Shown one piece after another: positions 1 through 6,095 of a stretch of DNA of 10,035 nt (positions are counted from its first letter, which is position 1; each line of letters begins with the position of its first letter). A program made the position numbers and the translations under genes. Below the pieces are notes generated by a model. It had not been told where the DNA came from. It worked only from the letters and a program-made list of their open reading frames with translations, and did no database searches. This DNA comes from Ilumatobacteraceae bacterium (GTDB lineage Bacteria; Actinomycetota; Acidimicrobiia; Acidimicrobiales; Ilumatobacteraceae): assembly GCA_016650435.1 (NCBI GenBank), contig JAENVT010000128.1, forward strand, positions 1 through 10,035, read 5' to 3'.

Positions 1-1
1 A

Positions 2-640
2 GCAATCGTGCGCGGCCGGCCGAGCGGTTCGTGGACCAACTCCGAGTATCCGTGGTCGGTCGCCGATCAGTGGCTGCCGGGTGGTCTCACGGGCGAAGAC
101 GTCGATACCGGAGCTGCTGAGCTCGCTCGCAACTACCTTGCCCGCTTCGGTCCTGCTTCGACTGCCGACCTGCAGTGGTGGGCTGGCTGGACCGCGACCA
201 CAACGAAGCGCTCGTTAGCCGCTATCGACGCTGTCGACGTCGACCTCGACGCCGGATCCGGAACCGGCGTGGGTTGGGTATTGCCGGACGACACCGACGA
301 TGAAGTCAGCGAGCCCTGGATCGCGTTCCTGCCGGCGCTCGATCCGACGACGATGGGCTGGAAGAACCGAGCCTGGTATCTCGGCGATCTCGCCAAGTTC
401 GGCAGCCCGGTGTTCGACACCAATGGAAATGCGGGACCGACGATCTGGGTCGACGGTCGCGTCGCCGGTGGCTGGGCCCAGCGCAAGTACGGGGAGATCG
501 CATTGAGATTGCTTGCAGACCTGCCGGCGAAGCGACTGAAATCGATCAGCGCCGAAGCCAAACGGCTCGGTGATCTGATCGGCGAGGCGCGGGTCAACGT
601 GCGTTTCCCCGCTCCAATGCAGAAGGAGCTGCTGGCTTGA
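2..640 (+). CDS. Winged helix DNA-binding domain-containing protein (HTH_42/YcaQ-like superfamily), 5'-truncated
   Basis: The reading frame is open from the left edge, so the true start lies outside the window and about 212 C-terminal residues are visible. It resembles the winged-helix family PF06224 (HTH_42), which also contains the DNA glycosylase YcaQ/AlkZ. The family-like segments are an 'FGPAST.DLQWWAG' stretch typical of the domain, then 'LPALDPTTMGWKNR.WYLG', then 'NGNAGPTIWVDGRVAGGWAQR' near the C-terminus. The glycosylase QxQ catalytic motif is not visible, so a repair function cannot be claimed; many actinobacterial members have no known role. The gene ends in two in-frame stops (TGA TAG, 638-643), 10 bp before the MFS gene on the same strand, which suggests co-transcription. 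Family assignment is good; function is open. Confidence 0.82.
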   Translation, partial: AIVRGRPSGSWTNSEYPWSVADQWLPGGLTGEDVDTGAAELARNYLARFGPASTADLQWWAGWTATTTKRSLAAIDAVDVDLDAGSGTGVGWVLPDDTDDEVSEPWIAFLPALDPTTMGWKNRAWYLGDLAKFGSPVFDTNGNAGPTIWVDGRVAGGWAQRKYGEIALRLLADLPAKRLKSISAEAKRLGDLIGEARVNVRFPAPMQKELLA

Positions 641-650
641 TAGCCAACAG
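623..650 (+). promoter_or_regulatory. Distant Shine-Dalgarno plus hairpin ahead of the MFS start
   Basis: A good Shine-Dalgarno (AAGGAG, 623-628) lies 22 nt from the ATG at 651, too far for normal use. The gap holds a hairpin: TGGCT (633-637), loop TGAT, AGCCA (642-646), extendable past one mismatch by CTG (629-631) with CAG (648-650). Folding only the upper stem leaves about 8 unpaired nt between the Shine-Dalgarno and the ATG, the usual spacing. The stop codon of the upstream gene sits in the loop. The structure is seen in the sequence; a role in translational coupling is inferred. Confidence 0.4.
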
Positions 651-1931
651 ATGAACTCGGAAATCAAGGGTGCGTGGAAGCATCGAGAACTGCGGGTCCT
701 CGTCCTCGGCGAGGGCGTCTCGATGTTCGGATCACTGGTCTCGCGATTGGCGCTTCCGTGGACTGCAGCGAGGGAGCTCAACCAGGGAACGCTTTCCATT
801 GGTCTGGTGTTTCTCGCAGAACTGTTGCCCTCCGCATTCCTCGGGCTGTTCGCAGGTACGTTTGTCGACCGGTGGTCACGGCGGCGTGTCCTCGTCATCG
901 CGAACCTTGCCCTCGCCGCTGCCACCGCAGTGATTCCACTCCTCGCCGCGTTCGACCGGCTGACGATGACGGCGATCTATGCGGTTGGGTTGATCAGCGG
1001 ATGTATCGCCCCGTTCTTCCGGGCAGCGTTCCGCTCGACAGTCCCGATCACCGTTCCCCGCGAATTCTTTGCGGGTGCCCAGTCGATCATCCAGGGAATC
1101 TCGGCGGTTGCCGAATTGGCGGCGTTCGGCATGGCGGGCTGGCTTGTGCATGTGTTCGGCGGCCCCGCCGGCTTGGCGATCGATGCCGGCTCGTTCGTCT
1201 GGGCCGCGGCCGTCACTGTGCTCCTTCGACCGACGCCTCCGGCGCTGCAAAGACAGAACCGCACCGACGTGCTCACCGAGCTGAGAGATGGGGCTCGCTA
1301 CGTGCGGCGTCATGTCGTTCTTGGTCCTGTGGCCATGTCGGAAGTCATCGCCGGGGTCGGCACCGGAATCGTCGGCAGCGTTGTGATCGTCCACGTCACC
1401 AAGACGCTGGGCTACGACACCGGCCCGCAAGGCATTGTCTATGCAATCGGCGGGGTCGGTTCACTCGTGGCCGCCGCGCTTGCACCGCGCGTACTCGCCC
1501 GAATGGGTCTGCATCGATCCATCGTTGTCGCACTCGTCGCTACGGCTCCGGCCATGTCGCTGATGGCGTTCGCTCCGGGACCGTCGCTGCTCGGCTACAC
1601 CATGCTGGTCGCCCAGCAGTTGCTGGCCGATCCCGTTGGCACAATCAGCCTGGTGGCATACGGCACCGTCGTCGCTGCCGGATCACCCGGCGCGATGCGC
1701 GGCAGAGTCGAGTCGACGGTGAGCGTGCTTGGGACCTTGGGGCTTGCCGCCGGCTTCGTGATCGGGGGCGTCTTGGGAGAGCCGTCGCTGCTCGGCACCC
1801 GTCTCACGTTGTTCAGCGGTGCGGTGATCACTGCCGCAGCAGCGCTGTGCCTGACCGGTCGCGACGTGCGCAAGGTTCACACGGCTGCGGATGTTCCCGT
1901 CGCATCGGAAGCCACCGGAGTCATGTCGTAG
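651..1931 (+). CDS. MFS transporter (multidrug/siderophore exporter-like, MFS_3 type)
   Basis: This is a 426-residue integral membrane protein of the major facilitator superfamily, probably a proton-coupled exporter in the cytoplasmic membrane. Hydrophobic segments run through the protein in the usual 12-helix pattern. MFS motif A follows the second helix as 'GTFVDRWSRRR' (about residues 69-79). A charged central cytoplasmic loop (about 195-222, with 'ELRDGARYVRRH') separates the two halves, as is typical of the EntS-like MFS_3 group. The substrate cannot be read from sequence. The ATG at 651 was chosen because it follows the upstream stop by 10 bp and begins a normal short cytoplasmic N-terminus. 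No Shine-Dalgarno lies at normal distance, only AAGGAG across a hairpin. The last 55 bp overlap the convergent acetyltransferase gene. Confidence 0.9.
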   Translation: MNSEIKGAWKHRELRVLVLGEGVSMFGSLVSRLALPWTAARELNQGTLSIGLVFLAELLPSAFLGLFAGTFVDRWSRRRVLVIANLALAAATAVIPLLAAFDRLTMTAIYAVGLISGCIAPFFRAAFRSTVPITVPREFFAGAQSIIQGISAVAELAAFGMAGWLVHVFGGPAGLAIDAGSFVWAAAVTVLLRPTPPALQRQNRTDVLTELRDGARYVRRHVVLGPVAMSEVIAGVGTGIVGSVVIVHVTKTLGYDTGPQGIVYAIGGVGSLVAAALAPRVLARMGLHRSIVVALVATAPAMSLMAFAPGPSLLGYTMLVAQQLLADPVGTISLVAYGTVVAAGSPGAMRGRVESTVSVLGTLGLAAGFVIGGVLGEPSLLGTRLTLFSGAVITAAAALCLTGRDVRKVHTAADVPVASEATGVMS

Positions 1932-2377
1932 GTGATCCATGTCGTGCGCGTTGCGCGCTGGTCGTAGACGGCGCGGGCGCGGTAGTTGTCATCGGCGGTC
2001 GTCCACCGCACGACGGCCCAGTTGCGCGCGAGGGCGAGGCGATTGATCTCTGCGAACAGAGTTTCAACGACCCCCGTCCCGCGAACACTCGGCTCGACGA
2101 ACAAGTCGTCGAGATAGCCGGAAATCACGCCACGAAGCGGTCGCACCCACTCGCGAAGGTGAGCCAAGCCCTGCGGTTCGCCCATTTCGCTGCCGTGTCG
2201 ATCGACGGCAACTGCGACGAGCGCCTCGATGCTGTGATCGTCGTGGATCCAGCCCCAGATTTGACGTTGATGTTCGTCGCTGGTGGGCCAGTGGTAGAAG
2301 TCGGCGTATCCGCGGAACAATCGAGTCCATGGCTCGAACTCGTCTGCCCCGACCGGTCGTACCTTCCAGGTATGCAC
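1877..2377 (-). CDS. GNAT family N-acetyltransferase
   Basis: A 166-residue protein with the GCN5-related acetyltransferase fold, which transfers an acetyl group from acetyl-CoA to an amine. Motif A is 'LDDLFVEPSVRGTGV' (about residues 89-103), with the pyrophosphate-binding R-G-x-G loop. The later 'WTTADDNYRARAVYD' (about 125-139) matches the motif B region found in many GNATs as 'DNxxARxLYD'. The substrate is unknown. The only usable start is the GTG at 2375-2377, because an in-frame TAG lies three codons upstream. No convincing Shine-Dalgarno precedes it, so leaderless or weak initiation is possible. The gene is divergent from the VOC gene across a 78-bp gap and overlaps the MFS gene tail to tail by 55 bp, so its last 18 codons are antisense to MFS codons. 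Confidence 0.87.
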   Translation of the reverse strand: MHTWKVRPVGADEFEPWTRLFRGYADFYHWPTSDEHQRQIWGWIHDDHSIEALVAVAVDRHGSEMGEPQGLAHLREWVRPLRGVISGYLDDLFVEPSVRGTGVVETLFAEINRLALARNWAVVRWTTADDNYRARAVYDQRATRTTWITYDMTPVASDATGTSAAV

Positions 2378-2422
2378 GACGTGAAACTACCGCCAACAAG
2401 CGCGGTCGTCGGGCTGATATAG

Positions 2423-2448
2423 CCTCTCGCTCGTCCCCCGACGAGAGG
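2423..2448 (+). promoter_or_regulatory. Two mutually exclusive hairpins covering the VOC gene ribosome binding site
   Basis: Just ahead of the VOC start, CCTCTCG (2423-2429) can pair perfectly with CGAGAGG (2442-2448), which masks most of the GAGAGGA Shine-Dalgarno (2443-2449). A competing perfect stem, CTCGTC (2430-2435) with GACGAG (2440-2445), uses overlapping bases and leaves part of the Shine-Dalgarno free. Both stems are seen in the sequence; a regulatory role is inferred. Confidence 0.35.
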
Positions 2449-2455
2449 AATCACC

Positions 2456-3250
2456 ATGGCCAAGCGAGACAGCTACACACCTGGCACACCATCGTGGACT
2501 GACCTTGCCACAAGTGATCAGCCGGCTGCGAAGTCGTTCTACGGCGACCTCTTCGGATGGTCCTTCAACGATCTCCCCATGGGTGACGATGTGTTCTATT
2601 CGATGGCCACGATCAAGGGCGACAACGTTGCCGCCATCAGTCCCCAACAGCCGGAGCAGGCCGCCGCCGGCGTGCCGCCGCACTGGCAGATGTACGTCAC
2701 CGTTGCCGACGTCGACGCGACCACGGCGTTGGTCGAAGGAGCAGGCGGCGCGGTGCACGTACCGCCGTTCGACGTGATGGACGCCGGCCGGATGGCAGTG
2801 ATCAACGATCCAACCGGAGCGTTCCTGATGTTGTGGACGCCGATCAACAACATCGGCGCCGACAGGGTCAATGAGCCGGGTGCCTTTACCTGGTCCGAGC
2901 TCGTCGCCGCGCCGAATGAGCGCACCGCCAGTTTCTACGAAACGGTCCTTGGCTTGAAGATGATCTCCGCACCGATGGACGACGGAAGTTCATACGACGG
3001 TTTCACGCGCGATGGCACGCCTGAGACGATGCTTGCCGGGGCGATTCCACCGCCGATGCCCGGGGTGCCGGCGCATTGGAGCATCTACTTCGGTGCAGAA
3101 GACGTCGATGCAACTGCTGCCAAGGTCGCCGAACTCGGCGGAAAGGTCATCGTCGAGCCGTTCGACATCCCCGTTGGACGAATGGCCGTCGTATCCGACC
3201 CACAAGGGGCGATGTTCAACCTATTCCGGATGGACCCGGCAACTGACTGA
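2456..3250 (+). CDS. Two-domain VOC/glyoxalase-like protein (Cfp30B/Rv0577-like)
   Basis: A 264-residue protein with two tandem VOC (vicinal oxygen chelate, glyoxalase/dioxygenase fold) domains, about residues 13-128 and 143-258. The halves are clearly duplicated: 'PPHWQMYVTVADVDATTALV' in the first aligns with 'PAHWSIYFGAEDVDATAAKV' in the second, and each ends with a 'GRMAV..DP.GA' block. From memory of the family it closely resembles mycobacterial Cfp30B (Rv0577), including the opening 'KR..Y..GTPSW.DL.T.DQ.AAK.FY..LFGW'. Such proteins are often annotated as glyoxalases, but the metal ligands are not obvious here and the reaction is unproven. The ATG at 2456 has a good Shine-Dalgarno (GAGAGGA) 6 nt upstream. 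The gene probably has its own promoter in the 78-bp gap shared with the acetyltransferase. It ends 4 bp from the convergent PASTA-like gene. Confidence 0.9.
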   Translation: MAKRDSYTPGTPSWTDLATSDQPAAKSFYGDLFGWSFNDLPMGDDVFYSMATIKGDNVAAISPQQPEQAAAGVPPHWQMYVTVADVDATTALVEGAGGAVHVPPFDVMDAGRMAVINDPTGAFLMLWTPINNIGADRVNEPGAFTWSELVAAPNERTASFYETVLGLKMISAPMDDGSSYDGFTRDGTPETMLAGAIPPPMPGVPAHWSIYFGAEDVDATAAKVAELGGKVIVEPFDIPVGRMAVVSDPQGAMFNLFRMDPATD

Positions 3251-3254
3251 CCGG

Positions 3255-4136
3255 CTACTTCACTTTCACGAACAGGACGGAGCCTGTCACCATCGTCGTG
3301 TTCGGTGCCGGCGTCTGCTCGAGTACCGTGCCGAGAGCGGCCGTTGGGGAGTTGCCGGGCTGCTCGATCAAGGTCCAGCCGTTGGCTTGCGCATCTGAGC
3401 GAGCCTTCTGGATGGTGCCATTGACGTAGTTGGCGAGCGGCATGGGGTGCAATGCGGTCAACGTCGCGTTGGCCGCATCCAACTGGCCTTGCACGGTCTT
3501 GAGCGATGCCTGGGTCTGGGCCAGCGAGGCGTTCGCCGTGTCGAGGTTGGTTGTTGCCGTCTTGAGGTCCGCTTGCAGCTTGGCGACCTGAGCGTTGGCC
3601 GCGTCGAGCTGGGTCTGCAGACCCGAGGTCGCAGTCCCGGCAGTGCCGACCTGTGCCGCGAGCGAGTCACGCTCGGCTTGGGTTTGGGCCAAGGATGCTT
3701 GCAAGTCAGCGATGTCTTGTGCCGCCTTCGTCTGTGCAGCAGTGAGCAGCGTCACCTGATTCTGCAAGTCCGCCGCTGTCGGTGAAGAGCCGACGGTTGA
3801 GTCAAGCGGCACCGTGGCCGACGTGTTGCTTGTTGTCTCGTTGTGACGGGCATTGCCGATGAGGAACCCGGCCACACCACCGAGCAGGAGGGCGAGAAAC
3901 GCAACGAAATACGGCCAAGCAGGTCGCCTGTCATCGACGAACATGGGACCGGCAGGAACCGGTTGCACCTGCTGAACAATTGGAGGAGCGACGGGTTGAT
4001 ACGAGACCGCTGGGATGACCTGCGTCGGCTCGTAAGCGGCGACGGGTTCGAGCGGCGTAGTCGCCGGAACGATGTAGATGGGCTCGGCTGAACCCGGCTC
4101 GAGAATTGGTTCCTGTGGCACGCTGGCCTCCTGCAT
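3255..4136 (-). CDS. Single-pass membrane protein with coiled coil and C-terminal PASTA-like domain
   Basis: From the ATG at 4136 this encodes 293 residues. A Pro-rich cytoplasmic N-terminus (1-68) leads to one transmembrane helix (about 75-94, 'FVAFLALLLGGVAGFLIG'). A Thr/Ser linker follows, then an Ala/Gln/Leu-rich coiled coil (about 121-230) and a C-terminal PASTA-like segment (about 235-293, with 'A...GWTLI' and ending 'GSVLFVKVK'). PASTA domains bind peptidoglycan or muropeptides in Ser/Thr kinases and PBPs, so a wall-anchored or division-related role is possible; no kinase or transpeptidase domain is present. The coiled coil has an exact 21-residue (three-heptad) period: LDAANA, LDTANA, LDAANA at 177, 198 and 219. 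The start is uncertain: ATG 4163, GTG 4169 and TTG 4172 are in frame. I prefer 4136 because the codons upstream look atypical, but no start has a good Shine-Dalgarno. Divergent from the OsmC gene. Confidence 0.78.
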   Translation of the reverse strand: MQEASVPQEPILEPGSAEPIYIVPATTPLEPVAAYEPTQVIPAVSYQPVAPPIVQQVQPVPAGPMFVDDRRPAWPYFVAFLALLLGGVAGFLIGNARHNETTSNTSATVPLDSTVGSSPTAADLQNQVTLLTAAQTKAAQDIADLQASLAQTQAERDSLAAQVGTAGTATSGLQTQLDAANAQVAKLQADLKTATTNLDTANASLAQTQASLKTVQGQLDAANATLTALHPMPLANYVNGTIQKARSDAQANGWTLIEQPGNSPTAALGTVLEQTPAPNTTMVTGSVLFVKVK

Positions 4137-4285
4137 TGCTGACCGGAGCAAACTTCTCCGCATGCTCACCAATACCCGACGCCGAGCACATGCAAACGAG
4201 CGAGCCCACGTCGCAGGTCAGGAGATCGCACACGGCGAGGCCGTGACACGAACCAGCCGCAATAGTCTCACGGCGGGAGGATGAC

Positions 4286-4711
4286 ATGGCATTCGAGGTG
4301 GAGCTCCGCAACGTTGACGGATCGACGACAGCGCTCGGCACCGCAGGACCGCACACCGTTGTCGTCGACCGCCCAGCCGATGCCGGCGGTGGAGGCTTCG
4401 GGTTCAGCGGAGGACAACTGCTGCACCTCGCGGTTGCCGGCTGCATCTCCAACGATCTGTTTCGAGAAGCAGCAGAGCGCGGCATCCAGTTGACCCGTGT
4501 GGTCGTGAAGGTTGACGGCGGCTACGGCGGCGACCCAGTGGTCTCGACGGGGATCTCGTACGCGATCGAGATCGCCGGGGTCGCCTCGGAGAACGACCTG
4601 CAAGCGCTGGTCGATCACGTCGACGCGATCGCCGAGATCCCCAACTCGCTGCGCAACGGAACTGCGGTTCGACTCGACAGCGTCACCGCGACATCCACAG
4701 GACATACGTAG
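4286..4711 (+). CDS. OsmC family protein lacking the second conserved cysteine
   Basis: A 141-residue protein with the OsmC/Ohr fold; family members reduce organic hydroperoxides through two cysteines in the cytoplasm. The first Cys region is present as 'HLAVAGCISNDLF' with Cys53 at the start of the central helix. The second Cys normally lies in a 'CPVS' context; here the matching stretch reads 'AEIPNSLRNG', with Ile118 at that place. The usual two-Cys peroxidase cycle is therefore unlikely without another thiol partner. This variant seems common among uncharacterised OsmC-like proteins, so it may be a distinct subgroup, not a broken enzyme. The ATG at 4286 follows a strong GGGAGGA Shine-Dalgarno (4275-4281); the ATG at 4281 is in another frame. 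The inositol-phosphate synthase gene starts 55 bp downstream. A small perfect stem (CGTAG/CTACG, 4707-4720) overlaps the stop, without a T-run. Confidence 0.87.
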   Translation: MAFEVELRNVDGSTTALGTAGPHTVVVDRPADAGGGGFGFSGGQLLHLAVAGCISNDLFREAAERGIQLTRVVVKVDGGYGGDPVVSTGISYAIEIAGVASENDLQALVDHVDAIAEIPNSLRNGTAVRLDSVTATSTGHT

Positions 4712-4752
4712 AGAGCTACGAAGCAATGCAACGCTAGAGCGCTCCACATTCC

Positions 4753-4758
4753 TAGCCT
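4753..4758 (+). promoter_or_regulatory. Candidate -10 element for leaderless inositol-phosphate synthase mRNA
   Basis: TAGCCT fits the actinobacterial TANNNT -10 pattern and ends 8 nt before the ATG at 4767, the spacing expected if transcription starts at or near the start codon. The gene has no Shine-Dalgarno, which agrees with leaderless initiation. No recognisable -35 is seen, and such hexamers are frequent by chance. Confidence 0.3.
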
Positions 4759-4766
4759 CTTCAGCC

Positions 4767-6095
4767 ATGACAACTCCCCCGTCCCCTATCGTCGCTCCAG
4801 CAGAGGGTCGCCTGGGCGTATTGACCGTCGGGCTCGGCGCGGTCGCGTCGACGTTGATCGCCGGTGTCGAATTGGTCAAGCGTGGCATCAGCGCGCCAGT
4901 CGGCTCGCTGACTCAGATGGGCACAATTCGGTTGGGCATGCGCACCGAGAACAGGCGTCCGCTGATCAGCGAATTCCTGCCGCTGGCATCGCTCGACGAC
5001 ATCGTCTTCGGGGCCTGGGATCCGTTTCCTGACGATGCGTACGTGGCGGCAACGCGGGCAGGTGTGCTCGAAGGTGGCAAGCACATCGAAGCCGTCAGTG
5101 ATGCTCTTCGCGAAGTGCGACCGATGCCGGCAGCGTTCGATCGCGAATATGTCAAGCGCATCGACGCCGACAACACCCTGCACACCATCAACAAGCGCAG
5201 CATGCTGAACGCAATACGCGAAGACATCAACCGGTTCCGCGAAGAGAAGGTGGTCGAGCGGGTCGTGATGATCTGGTGCGCGAGCACCGAGATCTTCATC
5301 GAACCGGGTCCGGCACACATGAACTTGGAAGCGTTCGAGGCTGCGATCGATGCCAACGATCCAACCATCGCCCCGTCGATGCTCTACGCCTACGCCGCGA
5401 TCCTCGAAGGCGTGCCCTTTGCCAACGGCGCACCGAATCTGACAGTCGACATTCCCGCGCTTCGGGACCTGGCCACGGAACGCAAGATTCCCATCAGCGG
5501 CAAGGACTTCAAGACAGGGCAAACGTTGATCAAGACGGTGATCGGGCCAATGCTCAAGGCCCGCATGCTCGGCCTCTCGGGTTGGTATTCGACCAACATC
5601 CTCGGTAACCGCGACGGCGAGGTGCTCGACGATCCCGACAACTTCAAGACCAAGGAAGAATCGAAGCTTGGTGTGCTCGAACACATCCTCGATCCCGAGG
5701 TGTTCCCGGCGCTCTACGGCAACGTGTATCACAAGGTGAGGATCAACTACTACCCGCCGCGGGGTGACAACAAGGAGGGCTGGGACAACATCGACATCTT
5801 CGGCTGGCTGGGATATCCGATGCAGCTGAAGATCGATTTCCTGTGCCGCGACTCCATCCTTGCTGCACCGCTCGCGCTGGATCTGGTGTTGTTCAGCGAC
5901 CTCGCCCAGCGAGCTGGCTTGTCGGGCATCCAAGAGTGGCTGAGCTTCTACTACAAGGCGCCGATGGTTGCGCCGGGCCTCTATGCCGAGCACGACTTGT
6001 TCATCCAGCTGACGAAGCTGAAGAACACGTTGCGTTGGATGATGGGCGAGGAGCAGATCACCCACCTCGGCCGCGAGTACTACGAGGACGAGTAA
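4767..6095 (+). CDS. ino1: Inositol-3-phosphate synthase (myo-inositol-1-phosphate synthase)
   Basis: A 442-residue NAD-dependent cytosolic enzyme that converts D-glucose 6-phosphate to 1D-myo-inositol 3-phosphate, the first step to inositol lipids and, in actinobacteria, mycothiol. The N-terminus has the Rossmann dinucleotide loop 'GLGAVAST' (residues 22-29). The catalytic part contains 'SGKDFKTGQT', then 'GWYSTNILGNRDG', then 'FKTKEESK', and late in the protein 'GYPMQLKIDFLCRDS' followed by 'LAAPLALDL'. These are the conserved lysine-bearing blocks of the family. It is longer than the roughly 365-residue mycobacterial Ino1 and looks like the longer bacterial form. The ATG at 4767 was chosen because it starts just before the Rossmann strand; the frame is open further upstream but that part is unlike the family. 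No Shine-Dalgarno is present. The last 16 bp overlap the convergent sensor kinase gene. Confidence 0.92.
   Translation: MTTPPSPIVAPAEGRLGVLTVGLGAVASTLIAGVELVKRGISAPVGSLTQMGTIRLGMRTENRRPLISEFLPLASLDDIVFGAWDPFPDDAYVAATRAGVLEGGKHIEAVSDALREVRPMPAAFDREYVKRIDADNTLHTINKRSMLNAIREDINRFREEKVVERVVMIWCASTEIFIEPGPAHMNLEAFEAAIDANDPTIAPSMLYAYAAILEGVPFANGAPNLTVDIPALRDLATERKIPISGKDFKTGQTLIKTVIGPMLKARMLGLSGWYSTNILGNRDGEVLDDPDNFKTKEESKLGVLEHILDPEVFPALYGNVYHKVRINYYPPRGDNKEGWDNIDIFGWLGYPMQLKIDFLCRDSILAAPLALDLVLFSDLAQRAGLSGIQEWLSFYYKAPMVAPGLYAEHDLFIQLTKLKNTLRWMMGEEQITHLGREYYEDE

Noticed and set aside
674..2422. A 582-codon open frame overlapping the MFS gene and the antisense of the acetyltransferase
   Set aside because: Arg/Pro/His-rich composition with no domain; it is a high-GC shadow of two well-supported genes.
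4243..4268. Promoter for the OsmC gene (GTGACA and TAGTCT)
   Set aside because: The spacer is only 14 bp and the predicted start would fall on the Shine-Dalgarno.
4707..4720. Hairpin CGTAG-AGAG-CTACG at the OsmC stop as a terminator
   Set aside because: Only a 5-bp stem with no following T-run; likely chance.
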